DNA of 64,000 nucleotides from Oscillospiraceae bacterium (GCA_015068035.1 SVLI01000001.1:62001-126000); one strand, 5' to 3'; counted from the stretch's first letter, positions 1 through 9,058 are shown. Program-made: numbers and translations. Notes: generated by a model from the letters alone, not told the origin.

Positions 1-40
1 AAAAAGCAGCGCAGAGATTTTTTCTCCGCGCTGCTTTTTT
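1..40. terminator. Bidirectional intrinsic terminator
   Basis: A 12-bp stem (5-16 with 24-35, one mismatch) is flanked by an A-run on the left and a T-run on the right, so it can work in either direction. On the minus strand it lies just after the stop codon of the DUF1653 gene at 48-260. Confidence 0.8.
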
Positions 41-47
41 GCTTTCC

Positions 48-260
48 TCAATCCCCGATGTAGAGAAAGCGGGGAAAAGTCTCCCCGTCCCGCTCCACGG
101 TTTCGTTCCACATTCCGGCGGGGCGCACCCAAACGCCGCCCTCCCCGTAGAGCGCGCGGTAAACAACCATCTCCTCCAGCGTTTCGGAGTGTCTGGCAAC
201 GCACAAAACCTCATATTCGTTCCCCTTGAAGTGGCGGTAGCGCCCGGGCCTTATTTCCAT
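48..260 (-). CDS. DUF1653 family small protein
   Basis: This 70-residue protein matches the DUF1653 family over its whole length. The recognisable blocks are GRYRHFKGNEYEVL near residue 6, ARHSETLEEMVVYRALYG in the middle and VWVRPAGMWNETV near residue 44, with a terminal PRFLYI. The family is small, soluble and of unknown biochemical role. The start is supported by a GGAGGAAG ribosome site placed correctly upstream on the minus strand. It appears to be a single-gene unit ending at the terminator at 1-40. Confidence 0.85.
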   Translation of the reverse strand: MEIRPGRYRHFKGNEYEVLCVARHSETLEEMVVYRALYGEGGVWVRPAGMWNETVERDGETFPRFLYIGD

Positions 261-453
261 ATGTAACTTCCTCCGTATCCGTTTTGTATCTTAAGTGTTG
301 AAAAACCCGCTGCACATTCCGCGCAGCAAAGCCTCTTTCTCCGCCGCGCCGAAATTGCGCTACGCGCCTTTTGTCCGCGCGTTTCTCCCCCGCTGCCACA
401 TGGCGCAGCCCGTCAGAACGTGCTGTCTTTTTTGACGGACTGCGCCCGTTTTT

Positions 454-924
454 TCATCGGTTGAGCAGCCACACGCCGAAATTCAGCGCCGCGGCGAAAA
501 TGCTCCAGAGCAGATAGGGAATCTGCAGCAGACCGGCCGCGCGGCGAATGCGGCAAAACAGGCCGATCATCACGGCGATGAGCACGAGCAGCGCCAGCAG
601 CCACACAAAGGCCGCCAAAAAAGCGCGTGCGCGGAAAAACAGCAGCGGCCACACGAAGTTCACAGCCAGCTGAATGGCATAGACCCAAAGCGCCTGCCGC
701 CGCAGCGGTGCGCGGTACTGCGTCCAGACGAGATAGGCGGAAAAGCCCATCAGCAGAAACAGAATCGTCCAGACGATCGGAAACACCGTGCCCGGCGGCG
801 CGAACACGGGCTTATCCACCGTCTCGTAAAACTCCATGGACTCATGCGTGAGCAGCGCGGATGCTCCGCCGACGGCCAGCGGAATCGCCAGATTGACAAG
901 CAAAGCTTTGATTTTCACAGACAT
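454..924 (-). CDS. tspO: TspO/MBR family tryptophan-rich membrane protein
   Basis: This 156-residue protein has five hydrophobic segments, as in the TspO/peripheral benzodiazepine receptor family, which bind porphyrins and related ligands in the membrane. Family signatures are the block KPVFAPPGTVFPIVWTILF near residue 38, with the hallmark PPG..FP.VWT, followed by LLMGFSAYLVW, then NFVWPLLFF near residue 90 and a closing LNFGVWLLN. Length is normal for bacterial TspO. An AAGGAG motif lies about 12 bases before the start codon, slightly far. Neighbours give no clue to the ligand. The family call is firm; the physiological role is not known here. Confidence 0.9.
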   Translation of the reverse strand: MSVKIKALLVNLAIPLAVGGASALLTHESMEFYETVDKPVFAPPGTVFPIVWTILFLLMGFSAYLVWTQYRAPLRRQALWVYAIQLAVNFVWPLLFFRARAFLAAFVWLLALLVLIAVMIGLFCRIRRAAGLLQIPYLLWSIFAAALNFGVWLLNR

Positions 925-1087
925 CGGGAAAACGGCTCCTTCGTTTTCGGTTTTGGGCAGAAGCCCTGTTCCCTATTCTATGCCGGACAAAGCCATCTAA
1001 TCCGCCGCGCGGGAGATATTTTCGCCACGTGGCTTATGTCTGCGCAAAATGCATAGCGCAGTTCGGGCAGCACCGCGCCCCGATTTA

Positions 1088-1558
1088 TCAAACCGTCAGC
1101 TCGGCAAACTGCGCGCCGATGTAGTCGGCAAGCGCCTGCGGATTGAGCAGAATCTGCGCGCCGCGCATCCCGGCGCTGACGCCGATGGTGTCAAAAAGAA
1201 CGGCGGTTTCGTCGATGCAGGTGGGAAATTTTTTCTTCATGCCGATGGGCGAGCAGCCGCCGCGCTGATACCCCGTCAGGGCGGTCAGCTCCCGCAGCGG
1301 CAGCATCTCCACCCGCTTGTTGCCGGAGGCCGAGGCCGCCTTGCGCAGATCGAGGTTTTCCTCCACCGGGATGCAGAACACCAGCGGCCCCGTTTTGTCT
1401 CCGCGCGCGACAAGCGTTTTGAAAACCTGCTCCGGCGGCATGCCCAGCTCCTGCGCCGCGTGCGTGCCGGAGAGGTCATCCTCCTGCCAGGGATATTCCC
1501 GCGTTTCATAGGCGATTCCCGCTGCATCCAGCAGGCGCATCACGTTCGTGCGCGTCAT
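1088..1558 (-). CDS. ybaK: YbaK/EbsC-type Cys-tRNA(Pro) deacylase
   Basis: The 156-residue product belongs to the YbaK/aminoacyl-tRNA deacylase fold. Proteins of this group hydrolyse mischarged Cys-tRNA(Pro) in the cytoplasm. Visible landmarks are the QVFKTLVAR segment near residue 43 that carries the conserved lysine, the cofactor-like block GGCSPIGMKKKFPTCID near residue 100, and the C-terminal LLNPQALADYIGAQF. The start codon overlaps the stop codon of the upstream DUF2461 gene by four bases (ATGA), so the two are translationally coupled. Exact tRNA specificity (YbaK versus ProX-like) cannot be decided by eye. Confidence 0.88.
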   Translation of the reverse strand: MTRTNVMRLLDAAGIAYETREYPWQEDDLSGTHAAQELGMPPEQVFKTLVARGDKTGPLVFCIPVEENLDLRKAASASGNKRVEMLPLRELTALTGYQRGGCSPIGMKKKFPTCIDETAVLFDTIGVSAGMRGAQILLNPQALADYIGAQFAELTV

Positions 1559-2256
1559 CTTCCCAGCACCCCCGCGTCCTTTTTCGGCACGCGCAGCTCC
1601 GCCTTGATGAGCAGGTCGTAAAGCGGCTTCATCGCGCGGAAATCCGCGCCCAGCAGCGAGGCAAGATTCTCATCCTCCAGCATGGAGAGATCGTCGCTGC
1701 GCTTGATGATGCACACGTTTTTCAAATCCAGCCAGCGGCGGAGTTCTTCCGGCGCCGTGGGATGCTTGCTGCGCTTGTAGCGCTCGCTCTCCAAAACAAA
1801 ATCCGGCCGCGCGGAGAGCATTTTCTCCGCTGCGAGGAAGTCCGCATCCTGCGCAAGAACCATTTCGCGCAGCGCCTCCATCAGTTCCGGCGCCGCCTGA
1901 TAGTAGCCGCAGCCCCAGGCAAGGCCGCGCGGGGAAAGCTCAAAGAAAAAGCTCGGCAAGCCGCGCCAAAGCTGCCGCCGGCGGCAGAAGCTGACCCACA
2001 TCACATCGCGGAAAAAGTGCTTGTCGCGGCTAAAGCGCGTGTCGCGGAAGATGCGCGAGATGCACTTGCCCACCTTCGGCTCGCAGCAGAGCAGCCCGTC
2101 AATCTCCAGCATCGTGGGCGTAAGATCGCGCACCAAATCGCGCAGCGGCTCAAGTACCAGATTTTCATAATCGCCCCTGTGCTCCTCGAACCAGAGCTTG
2201 CTGTCCATCACGCGGTTTTCAAAAAGAAAATCAATCGTCTTTTCCGAAAATGCCAT
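1555..2256 (-). CDS. DUF2461 domain protein
   Basis: This 233-residue protein matches the DUF2461/TIGR02453 family, which has no established function. Landmarks are [21 protein letters not shown] at the N terminus (family pattern of a short helix then W.....R..Y), [19 protein letters not shown] in the middle and [17 protein letters not shown] around residue 118. A longer reading frame exists upstream, but the start at 2256 is chosen because AAGGAGAGAG precedes it at good spacing and family homology begins there. It is the first gene of a two-gene operon with the YbaK-like deacylase. Confidence 0.88.
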   Translation of the reverse strand: MAFSEKTIDFLFENRVMDSKLWFEEHRGDYENLVLEPLRDLVRDLTPTMLEIDGLLCCEPKVGKCISRIFRDTRFSRDKHFFRDVMWVSFCRRRQLWRGLPSFFFELSPRGLAWGCGYYQAAPELMEALREMVLAQDADFLAAEKMLSARPDFVLESERYKRSKHPTAPEELRRWLDLKNVCIIKRSDDLSMLEDENLASLLGADFRAMKPLYDLLIKAELRVPKKDAGVLGR

Positions 2257-2457
2257 TTTGTCTCTCTCCTTTTCCCGGGCAGGACAAGGCTTCTCTTTGC
2301 CCCTGCGCGCGATGCAAGCGCGTGCGTGCTGTCCGCCGCCCGCGCACAAACGAACGCGACTCCACCCGGTCACGCTCCTATTCTATCACAAAAATCCCGA
2401 AAACAACAGAGTCTGCGCCGCTTTTCCCGCCGAAGCGAAAAAATTCCCGCGCCGCTC

Positions 2458-2485
2458 TTGATTTTTCCGGACAGGGTGCTATACT
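2458..2485 (+). promoter_or_regulatory. Sigma-A-type promoter for the thiolase gene
   Basis: TTGATT at 2458-2463 and TATACT at 2480-2485 are separated by 16 bases, about 60 bases before the thiolase start codon. Confidence 0.6.
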
Positions 2486-2546
2486 GAACCATAGAAACTA
2501 TATTTTTTCATGCAGAAAAAATTGGAAATTTTGGAGGTTTTTTTAC

Positions 2547-3806
2547 ATGAGAGACATTTATGTTGTCAACTGCTGCCGTACCGCCATCGGCTCCTTCGGC
2601 GGCGCGCTCAAGGACGTTCCCTCCGCGAAGCTGGGCTCCATCGTCATCAAGGAAGCCCTCAACCGCGCCGGCATTGCGCCCGAGAACGTGGATGAGGTTA
2701 TGTTTGGCTGCATCCTGACCGCCGGCCTCGGCCAGAACGTCGCGCGTCAGGCTGCTCTGGGCGCCGGAATCCCCGAGCAGGTTCCCGCCTACACCATTGG
2801 CATGGTCTGCGGCTCCGGCATGAAGTCCGTCATCGAGGCAGCTCGCGCCATCGGCGCTGGTGATGCGGAGATCGTCGTCGCCGGCGGCACTGAGAACATG
2901 AGCGCTGCTCCCTATGCCGTGCCCGCCGCCCGCTGGGGCGCCCGCATGGGCAACAACAAGATCGTCGACACCATGGTCAACGACGGTCTGTGGGATGCTT
3001 ACAACAACTATCACATGGGCACCACCGCCGAGAACATCTGCGACATCTGGGGCATCACCCGTGAGGAGCTGGACGCGTTCGGCGCCGCCTCCCAGCAGAA
3101 GTGCGAGGCCGCGCAGGCCGCCGGTAAGTTCGACGCTGAGATCGTTCCCGTCCCGGTGAAGGTCAAGAAGCAGATCGTCGATTTCGCGAAGGACGAGTTC
3201 CCGCGCGCCGGCACCACTGTCGAGACCCTCGGCAAGCTCAAGGGCGCTTTCGTCACCTCTGCGGACAACTGCGCCGAGAAGATCGTGGAGACCTTTGAGG
3301 CCACCGGCCGCAAGGAAGCGCAGGCCGACTTCGGCCAGCCGCGCGTCACCGCCGGCAACGCCTCCGGCATCAATGACGGCGCTGCCGCCATCATCCTCGC
3401 CTCCGCGGAAGCCGTTGAGAAGTACGGCCTCAAGCCCATGGCCAAGCTCGTCAGCTGGGGCCAGGGCGGCGTGGATCCGAAGATCATGGGCGTTGGCCCC
3501 GTGCCCGCCTCCCGCCAGGCTCTGTCCAAGGCCGGCCTCGCCATTGAGGACATCGACCTGGTCGAAGCCAACGAGGCTTTTGCCGCGCAGTCCATCGCCG
3601 TTGCCCGCGAGCTGGGCTTCGACATGGCGAAGGTCAACGTCAACGGCGGCGCAATCGCCCTCGGCCACCCCGTCGGCGCCTCCGGCGCGCGCATCATCGT
3701 CACGCTGCTGCATGAGATGATGAAGCGCGAGGATGCCAAGAAGGGTCTTGCCACCCTGTGCATCGGCGGCGGCATGGGCGTTGCCACCATCTGGGAAAAG
3801 TGCTAA
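2547..3806 (+). CDS. thlA: Acetyl-CoA C-acetyltransferase (thiolase)
   Basis: This 419-residue cytoplasmic enzyme condenses two acetyl-CoA to acetoacetyl-CoA, the entry step to butyrate. Cys88 in the VCGSGMKSV motif is the acyl-carrying nucleophile. His at about 374 in [16 protein letters not shown] and Cys405 in CIGGGMG complete the active site. The frame extends upstream, but the ATG at 2547 follows GGAGG at 2533 and begins at the conserved family N terminus. It is longer than the usual roughly 393 residues because of an insertion of about 25 residues between LKGAF and [12 protein letters not shown]. It appears monocistronic, ending at a strong terminator. The butyrate kinase gene lies about 52 kb away. 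Confidence 0.95.
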   Translation: MRDIYVVNCCRTAIGSFGGALKDVPSAKLGSIVIKEALNRAGIAPENVDEVMFGCILTAGLGQNVARQAALGAGIPEQVPAYTIGMVCGSGMKSVIEAARAIGAGDAEIVVAGGTENMSAAPYAVPAARWGARMGNNKIVDTMVNDGLWDAYNNYHMGTTAENICDIWGITREELDAFGAASQQKCEAAQAAGKFDAEIVPVPVKVKKQIVDFAKDEFPRAGTTVETLGKLKGAFVTSADNCAEKIVETFEATGRKEAQADFGQPRVTAGNASGINDGAAAIILASAEAVEKYGLKPMAKLVSWGQGGVDPKIMGVGPVPASRQALSKAGLAIEDIDLVEANEAFAAQSIAVARELGFDMAKVNVNGGAIALGHPVGASGARIIVTLLHEMMKREDAKKGLATLCIGGGMGVATIWEKC

Positions 3807-3837
3807 GTCCCGAAAAGAATTAAATCGCAAGCTTCAA

Positions 3838-3870
3838 AGCGGCGGAGGCCATGCCTCCGCCGCTTTCTTT
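3838..3870 (+). terminator. Intrinsic terminator after thiolase
   Basis: A perfect 12-bp GC-rich stem (3838-3849 with 3853-3864) is followed by TTCTTT. Confidence 0.85.
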
Positions 3871-4229
3871 CTGCCCAAAATCACTGTTCATCCCCAAAAA
3901 CACCCACGGCACACATCCCAAACCGACTACCCGCGCTATATGCCGCGCAGCGAGGCGGACGCAGCCAATCACACCGCACGCCACAAAACGCCCCCTCCCG
4001 CGCCGCAAAAATCCCGGCGTTTTTCCGCTTTTCCGCCTTTTCGCCCAAGACTTCGACAAAACTTTTTTGCTTCGACAAAAAGCAACAGACTTTGCGCGAA
4101 AACTGCCGTATCTTGTCCTTGTAAGAAAAAACGCCACCACATCTTGTATAAAAAAGGCCAAACCCGGCGACACGAACCGCCTCTTTCCGGATTCTGTCGC
4201 TAGTGCAAGGAAAGGAAGGAAGAACCCAA
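3871..4229. other. Intergenic stretch without a recognised gene
   Basis: About 360 bases between the thiolase terminator and the small gene at 4230. Reading frames here have poor start context and no family resemblance. No RNA gene or repeat was seen; TATAAA near 4146 is a possible -10 element, without a convincing -35. Confidence 0.5.
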
Positions 4230-4391
4230 ATGAACGCACTGTCCAAAGAATACCTTTTGCTTTTCAACACCCTCACCGACACGGCGCAGCGCCTTGAGCA
4301 GCTGCGGCAAAAGCTTTTGCTCAGCCAGCAGATGGCCGAGGCGATGTTCATCCTGCAGGAGAACGCGGACGAGCCCGCCGCCAGCGCGTGA
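4230..4391 (+). CDS. Small protein of unknown function
   Basis: This predicts a 53-residue, probably alpha-helical protein rich in Leu and Gln, with the stretch LTDTAQRLEQLRQKLLLSQQ in the middle that could form a short amphipathic or coiled-coil helix. The ATG at 4230 follows AAAGGAAGGA at about nine bases, a good ribosome site, and a strong terminator follows at 4482. No membrane segment or signal peptide is visible. The coding call rests on the ribosome site, the terminator and the protein-like composition; no family was recognised. Confidence 0.65.
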   Translation: MNALSKEYLLLFNTLTDTAQRLEQLRQKLLLSQQMAEAMFILQENADEPAASA

Positions 4392-4481
4392 CAGCGCGCC
4401 GCATCCGTCGCCCCGCAAACACAAAATCTGCAAACGCGAAATCTGCAAACGCAACCATCGCGGTGTCCACCGCAAAACAAA

Positions 4482-4517
4482 CCCCGCTGCGGCAAGCTTG
4501 CCGCAGCGGGGTCTTTT
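4482..4517 (+). terminator. Intrinsic terminator after the small gene
   Basis: A perfect inverted repeat at 4482-4511 (15-bp arms) is followed by TCTTTTATT. Confidence 0.85.
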
Positions 4518-4592
4518 ATTCTCCCGGCGCAAAAGCCACGCGCCCGGGATCTATGAACGCCGCAAGGCGTTTTTTCTATGCGCTACGCCGCC

Positions 4593-6245
4593 TTATTCCT
4601 GCACCGGACTGCAGCTCGGGCTCGAGGCGGCGCTCGCCCAGATGTTGCCGTTTGTCAGCAGCAGGAAGCTGAATTCCTCCGCCTTCGGCAGCGAGGGCAT
4701 ATCCAGCTCCGCCGCGGTCATCTTGCCGCGATAGACCAGCAGCCGCAGGCCGTTAAAGCACATATAGAGCTCATATTCCGGATGCGGGGTCGGCAGCTTC
4801 TCCGGCTCTTCCCCGTCCTCATCTTCCGTTTCCTCGGGCTGCACCGGTGATGCAACAACCTCGCTCTCCCACTCGACGCGCGCGATGCCGAGCAGCTCCT
4901 CGCCCTCCGGCAGCGCGGTGAAGGAGCTGACCGCCTTTTGCATCGTCAGATCCAGGGTCCATATCGCCTCGGTCTCCACCTCTTCAGCGGCAAAGAGCTC
5001 CAGCTTCGCTGCGCCCTCGGGCACGGGAACGGTCAGATCAAGCGGCGCAAAGCCCTTCATCTCGTCCGCATATCCCGCCGCGCTGAAATCCGGTGCGATA
5101 AACGCCTCCTGCACAAGCGCACCGGATGCATCGGTAAAGCGCAGGGCAAAGCTGCCCTCCTCCGTCAGCGCCGTGGCGCTTTCGGCCTTCTCCTGCGCGG
5201 GCAGGGCGCTGCGCAGCGCAAAATATCCGTCCTCACCCAGCAGACCGGTCACGCGCAGCGCGCCGGTTTCCTCCGTGGGCACAAAGTCGGTTTCCTCCGC
5301 CGTCAGCGCGGCGAAGAGCTCCTCCCAGCCCTGCAAACTGCCGATTTCCGCGCGCAAATCAAAGACTTCCCCAACGCAGCGTGCAAGCGCAGCGGCCGGA
5401 TCTTCGCCCGTCACATCCAGCAGATACACGCCGTCCGTGCCAAAAGCGTCGCAATCGGCCTGCTTGCCCATCGCGCCGCCGACAAGGCCGACGATCAGAT
5501 CATAGTTTCCAACCGAGCCGGCGCGCGAGGCGATGGCTTCCCACGCCATCCACATGCCGCGCCCCGTGCGCAGGTCGTATTCCTCCGCCGAGAGATCCAT
5601 GCCCGGCGCGCGGGCAATTAAGAGACCCTCGTTGCGGACAGGCAGGCTCTTCTGCAGAGAATCCAGGGCGCTCTGTCCGTCCTCCGTGACATACACCGCC
5701 TCGCCGCCGAAGCTGCCGCGCAGCGGCACAACCAGAACGCGCACATCGCGCGTTTCCTGCACGCGGAAGTTCTGCATGCTGCTCATCTCGTCCACCACCG
5801 CGCGCAGGGTGTATTCCCCTTCGGTGAGGGAAAAGCTCTCGTCATTTTCCAGCGTATAGCACAGGCAGTCCTCCCCGATTTGCGCATCCGGCGCCCAGGT
5901 GCCGAGCTTTTCCTCCCCGCGGTACACTTCCAGATAGACGTTCTCATCCGGCGCATGACCGAGCGCTTCGCTCAGGCGCACATGCACCACCGTATCCCGC
6001 TTTGCGGCAAGGCTGCCCGCCGGGAAAGCTTCTCCGTGCGCTTCGTCGCCATTCTGGCTGAGCTCCACGGCAACGATCGCGCCGGCAAAGGGCGTCGGCT
6101 CCGGTGTCGGCGCCGGCGTCGGCATCGGCGCGGGCGTGCTCTCCACGCCCTCCTTGGGCGGCAGAATGTTCTCTCCACAGGCGGCAAAGCAGCTTAAAAA
6201 CAGCGCCGCGAGCAAAATCGCGGAAATTGCGCGTATATTCTTCAT
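4593..6245 (-). CDS. Putative lipoprotein of unknown function
   Basis: The 550-residue product starts with a lipoprotein signal peptide (basic MKNIR, hydrophobic core, lipobox FAAC with Cys23). A Pro/Thr-rich linker at roughly residues 34-52 (repeats of TPAP/TPEP) would hold the domain off the membrane. The rest is acidic and beta-rich in appearance, with no catalytic motif I recognise. It contains Ala/Glu-rich segments and an acidic tract ETEDEDGEEPEK near residue 475. The start follows GGAGGGG closely, and a promoter lies at 6311-6339. It is divergent from the pseudokinase-lectin gene, which carries the same kind of PTP linker; both are probably displayed at the cell surface. Confidence 0.75.
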   Translation of the reverse strand: MKNIRAISAILLAALFLSCFAACGENILPPKEGVESTPAPMPTPAPTPEPTPFAGAIVAVELSQNGDEAHGEAFPAGSLAAKRDTVVHVRLSEALGHAPDENVYLEVYRGEEKLGTWAPDAQIGEDCLCYTLENDESFSLTEGEYTLRAVVDEMSSMQNFRVQETRDVRVLVVPLRGSFGGEAVYVTEDGQSALDSLQKSLPVRNEGLLIARAPGMDLSAEEYDLRTGRGMWMAWEAIASRAGSVGNYDLIVGLVGGAMGKQADCDAFGTDGVYLLDVTGEDPAAALARCVGEVFDLRAEIGSLQGWEELFAALTAEETDFVPTEETGALRVTGLLGEDGYFALRSALPAQEKAESATALTEEGSFALRFTDASGALVQEAFIAPDFSAAGYADEMKGFAPLDLTVPVPEGAAKLELFAAEEVETEAIWTLDLTMQKAVSSFTALPEGEELLGIARVEWESEVVASPVQPEETEDEDGEEPEKLPTPHPEYELYMCFNGLRLLVYRGKMTAAELDMPSLPKAEEFSFLLLTNGNIWASAASSPSCSPVQE

Positions 6246-6310
6246 GAAACCCCTCCGGTTGCGGCCGCAAAAAGCAGCCGATTATTTCACAAATAACATA
6301 ATTCTGCAGC

Positions 6311-6339
6311 ATTGTATCATATTTGCACCATGCTTTCAA
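6311..6339 (-). promoter_or_regulatory. Promoter for the lipoprotein gene
   Basis: On the minus strand TTGAAA (6339-6334) and TACAAT (6316-6311) are separated by 17 bases, about 66 bases before the start codon. Confidence 0.7.
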
Positions 6340-6403
6340 GCCGATGCGTCGAATCTTGTCGTTCCATGTTATGTAAATCGCACTTTTTTGCACAATGTGC
6401 CGA

Positions 6404-6432
6404 TTGACGCTCCTGTTTCGACATGATAGAAT
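6404..6432 (+). promoter_or_regulatory. Promoter for the pseudokinase-lectin gene
   Basis: TTGACG at 6404-6409 and TAGAAT at 6427-6432 have a 17-base spacer, about 105 bases before the start codon. Confidence 0.65.
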
Positions 6433-6536
6433 AGTTTGGACCGGATAGCGAAACCCGCCCGGTCTGTGCAGAAATTGTCCGTTTATTTGCATATAACGCG
6501 GTTTTTCGCGGCTCTTGCAGACAGAAAGGAGCTCTT

Positions 6537-8090
6537 ATGGCTGACGGATTTGAAATTGAACTCGGCTTCTTCTCGCCGAAACTGGACTCTATGACGCCGG
6601 CACAGGCAGCGCAGTTTGGCGCGGCGCTCTGCCGGGCGCTGAAGGAACGGCCCTCCGAGCGCGGATGGCACGGTGCGCTGTATCCGCAGAACATCGGCTA
6701 TTCCGGCGGGCAGGTGTCCATCGGCGCGCCGCTCGTTGCCGGCTGCGCCTACAGCGCAAACGAACTGGAATATCTGCCGCCCGAGCTGTTCTGGAACGGC
6801 AACGGAGGCCCGGCAACGGATGTCTATTCCGTTGGTCTTTTGCTTTACACCGCCTGTTCCGGCGGACATACCGTTTTCACGGGTGAAGGCAGCGCGCCCT
6901 CTTCGGAAACGCGCGCGGAAGCCGCCGCGCGGCGCTTGAAGGGCGAGCTGATCCGCCCGCCGAAAGAGGCGGGAGACGAACTCTCGCAGGTCATCCTGCG
7001 CGCCGTGGCTTACCGTGAGGAAGAGCGCTGGCCGGATGTGGAGGCGCTGTGCGCCGCGCTGGAGGATTGCAGCGAATTCTCCTCTGCCGAGCCGGAGGAA
7101 GCGCCCACCGGCATAAACGCCGTGCTCGGCGCTGTGGGCATTGCGGGCGCTGCCGCTGCCGTGAATGCAGCGGACGTTGCCGTGCCGCAGCCCATCGATT
7201 CGGGCGCGAAGCCCGCCTCGCTCGCCGCGCCGGAAGCGGAGAAAAAGCCTGACCGCGCGCAGCGCAAGCAGCAGGCCCGCGCGGAGAAGGAAGCAGCAAA
7301 GCAGGCCGAGGCCGAAAAAATCGCCGCGGCGCAGCAGGCCGAGGCGAAGCGGGACGCTGCCGCTGCCGCGATGCGGAAGCCCTCGTCCAAATCGAAAAAA
7401 GGCCAGGCAGTGCCGGAGAATTATCCCCGCCCGGTCTATGACGTGTTCAACGAGAAAAAAGAGAAGAAAAAACGCTCTGCCGTTCCGATTATCATCACGA
7501 TCATCGCGCTGGTCGCGCTGTTCCTCGGCGTGATCTATTTCCTCGGCAGCTGTGACGTAAACGAGCCGGAGCCGACGCCGACGCCCACCGTCTCCGCCGA
7601 GGCAACGCCCACGCCCACCCTGAAGCCGACGCCGACACCGACGCCGGAAGCCACGCCCGATGTGCCCGAGACGATGCCGCCCGAGCTGCTGCACCGTTTT
7701 GACATTGAAACCCTCGGAAAGGGCAGCTATTCCTGGGAAGCGGCGCGCGATCTCTGTGAGCAGCAGGGCGGACATCTGCCCATTGTGCGCAGCGACGAGG
7801 ATCTGACCAAGCTCATCAACACGGCCAATGAAAACGGCGCAAGCTACGTCTGGCTGGACGCCAAGCGCGATGCAAACGGCGTATGGCGCACGTCCGACGG
7901 CGAAGAGCTCACCTATCTGGCCTGGTTTGCCGGCGAGCCCTCCGTCCGGGATACGGACGGCACGCCCGAGGATTATCTCATGCTCTGGAAATATCAGGGC
8001 ACCTGGGGCTTCAACGATATGCGCGCCAACCCCGCCCAGCTTTACCCCGGATTTTACGGCAACAAAATCACCGTAATCTGCCAGAAGTAA
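6537..8090 (+). CDS. Pseudokinase C-lobe / transmembrane / C-type lectin fusion
   Basis: The 517-residue protein has four parts. Residues 1-180 resemble only the C-lobe of a Ser/Thr protein kinase: HGALYPQNI near residue 45 aligns with the HRDIKPENI catalytic loop, YLPPELF near 79 with the APE region, and DVYSVGLLLY near 95 with subdomain IX. The ATP-binding lobe is absent and HRD has become HGA, so catalysis is not expected. An Ala/Glu/Lys-rich segment follows, then one membrane helix near 314-332, a PTP-rich linker, and a C-type-lectin-like domain from about 393 (YSWEAARDLCEQQGGHLP, GEELTYLAWFAGEPS, final Cys in VICQK). The kinase-like part should be cytoplasmic and the lectin outside. AGAAAGGAG precedes the start. 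A thioesterase gene follows after 10 bases. Confidence 0.8.
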   Translation: MADGFEIELGFFSPKLDSMTPAQAAQFGAALCRALKERPSERGWHGALYPQNIGYSGGQVSIGAPLVAGCAYSANELEYLPPELFWNGNGGPATDVYSVGLLLYTACSGGHTVFTGEGSAPSSETRAEAAARRLKGELIRPPKEAGDELSQVILRAVAYREEERWPDVEALCAALEDCSEFSSAEPEEAPTGINAVLGAVGIAGAAAAVNAADVAVPQPIDSGAKPASLAAPEAEKKPDRAQRKQQARAEKEAAKQAEAEKIAAAQQAEAKRDAAAAAMRKPSSKSKKGQAVPENYPRPVYDVFNEKKEKKKRSAVPIIITIIALVALFLGVIYFLGSCDVNEPEPTPTPTVSAEATPTPTLKPTPTPTPEATPDVPETMPPELLHRFDIETLGKGSYSWEAARDLCEQQGGHLPIVRSDEDLTKLINTANENGASYVWLDAKRDANGVWRTSDGEELTYLAWFAGEPSVRDTDGTPEDYLMLWKYQGTWGFNDMRANPAQLYPGFYGNKITVICQK

Positions 8091-8100
8091 GGAAGACGCA

Positions 8101-8538
8101 ATGATCGAAGGACTTGACAGAGCCGCGCTAACGGAGGTGTTCCTCAGCCGCCGCAGCGCGATCCGTGAAGCACTTGCAGACAGCATCACAGCCCTGCCGA
8201 TGGAATTTTTGGAGGTCTGTGAGGACACAAGCGTCCTGTTTCGCTTCACACCCGAGCGCTGGATGCGAAACCCCAGCGATGTGGTGCACGGCGGCATTGT
8301 CTGCACCATGCTGGATAACGCGATGGGCTCCGTGAGCGGCACCCTCGCCGGAAAGATGACGCCAACGGTGAATATGCAGGTGGACTTCATCCGCCCCGTC
8401 CGGCTGGACACGCCCATTCTGGTGCGCGTGGAGTGCATTACGCAGGGCTCAACCCTCTGCCGGATGCGCGCGTCGCTCTGGCAGGACAATGAGAACAAGC
8501 CCTGCGCAAGCGGCACAGCCGTGTATTTTACAAAGTAA
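8101..8538 (+). CDS. PaaI-type hotdog thioesterase
   Basis: This 145-residue protein fits the PaaI/YigI hotdog thioesterase family, which hydrolyses acyl-CoA thioesters in the cytoplasm. The key segment is NPSDVVHGGIVCTMLDNAMG near residue 58, with the HGG turn and the acidic residue on the hotdog helix. It is followed by TVNMQVDFIRPVR, the usual first strand after the helix. The start is ten bases after the previous stop and has AAGGAAG upstream, so it is probably co-transcribed with the pseudokinase-lectin gene. No functional link between the two is obvious. The substrate is unknown. Confidence 0.88.
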   Translation: MIEGLDRAALTEVFLSRRSAIREALADSITALPMEFLEVCEDTSVLFRFTPERWMRNPSDVVHGGIVCTMLDNAMGSVSGTLAGKMTPTVNMQVDFIRPVRLDTPILVRVECITQGSTLCRMRASLWQDNENKPCASGTAVYFTK

Positions 8539-8581
8539 AGCGCGCACACAGCGCCAAACCAAACAGCATTCGACAAAACAC

Positions 8582-8622
8582 ACACCCGCAGCCTGTTATA
8601 CTGGCTGCGGGTGTCATTTTTC
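8582..8622. terminator. Intrinsic terminator
   Basis: A 12-bp stem (8582-8593 with 8603-8614) is followed by CATTTTT on the plus strand. It closes the thioesterase transcript and sits between convergent genes. Confidence 0.85.
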
Positions 8623-8664
8623 TTCAAAAAGCCTCGCAAATGATATAAGACTGTGCTGCGCTTC

Positions 8665-9057
8665 TCAGGCCAGCAGATACACCGCAAGCCACACAAGCCC
8701 CGTCAGCGCCGCGCCAAGCGCGGCCACGGCAATGGTGGGCAGGCGCGAAAAATGGCGATGCAGGCCGCGTCCTTTCCCAGTGTAGCCCGCTGCGATCTCC
8801 CGCGCCTCCTCCATGAGCCGGTCGGCGCTCACGCCACCGTCGGAGAAAATGTCCTCCCGAAGAATAAAAATCGCCTGTTCAAAAAGTTTCGGGTCGGGTG
8901 ATTTCACAACGACCACGCGCCTTGTCGTGCCTTTTACCACTTTTGCGCCGCCTCCATGCTCCAAATCATTCCTGTATTTGCAGTGTAACCCAAGCGGCGG
9001 CAGTTTATTCGCGCGCCGGCGGCGGAAGCGAAAAATCCTCTGTTTGATCTGCGGCAT
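8665..9057 (-). CDS. Conserved hypothetical protein with C-terminal membrane anchor
   Basis: The 130-residue product has a basic N terminus (FRFRRRRANKLPP), a central segment RRVVVVKSPDPKLFEQAIFI followed by LREDIF..GGVSADRLMEEA, and one predicted membrane helix at the very C terminus. The start at 9057 is preferred to a longer frame because it lies one base after the spoIIE stop codon and would be translationally coupled. Tail-anchored topology would place most of it in the cytoplasm. No catalytic motif is visible. Its position directly after spoIIE suggests a possible sporulation role, but that is inference only. Confidence 0.65.
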   Translation of the reverse strand: MPQIKQRIFRFRRRRANKLPPLGLHCKYRNDLEHGGGAKVVKGTTRRVVVVKSPDPKLFEQAIFILREDIFSDGGVSADRLMEEAREIAAGYTGKGRGLHRHFSRLPTIAVAALGAALTGLVWLAVYLLA

Positions 9058-9058
9058 G

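Noticed and set aside
2250-2546. N-terminal extension of the thiolase frame
   Set aside because: It has no thiolase similarity, crosses the predicted promoter, and the ATG at 2547 has a good ribosome site.
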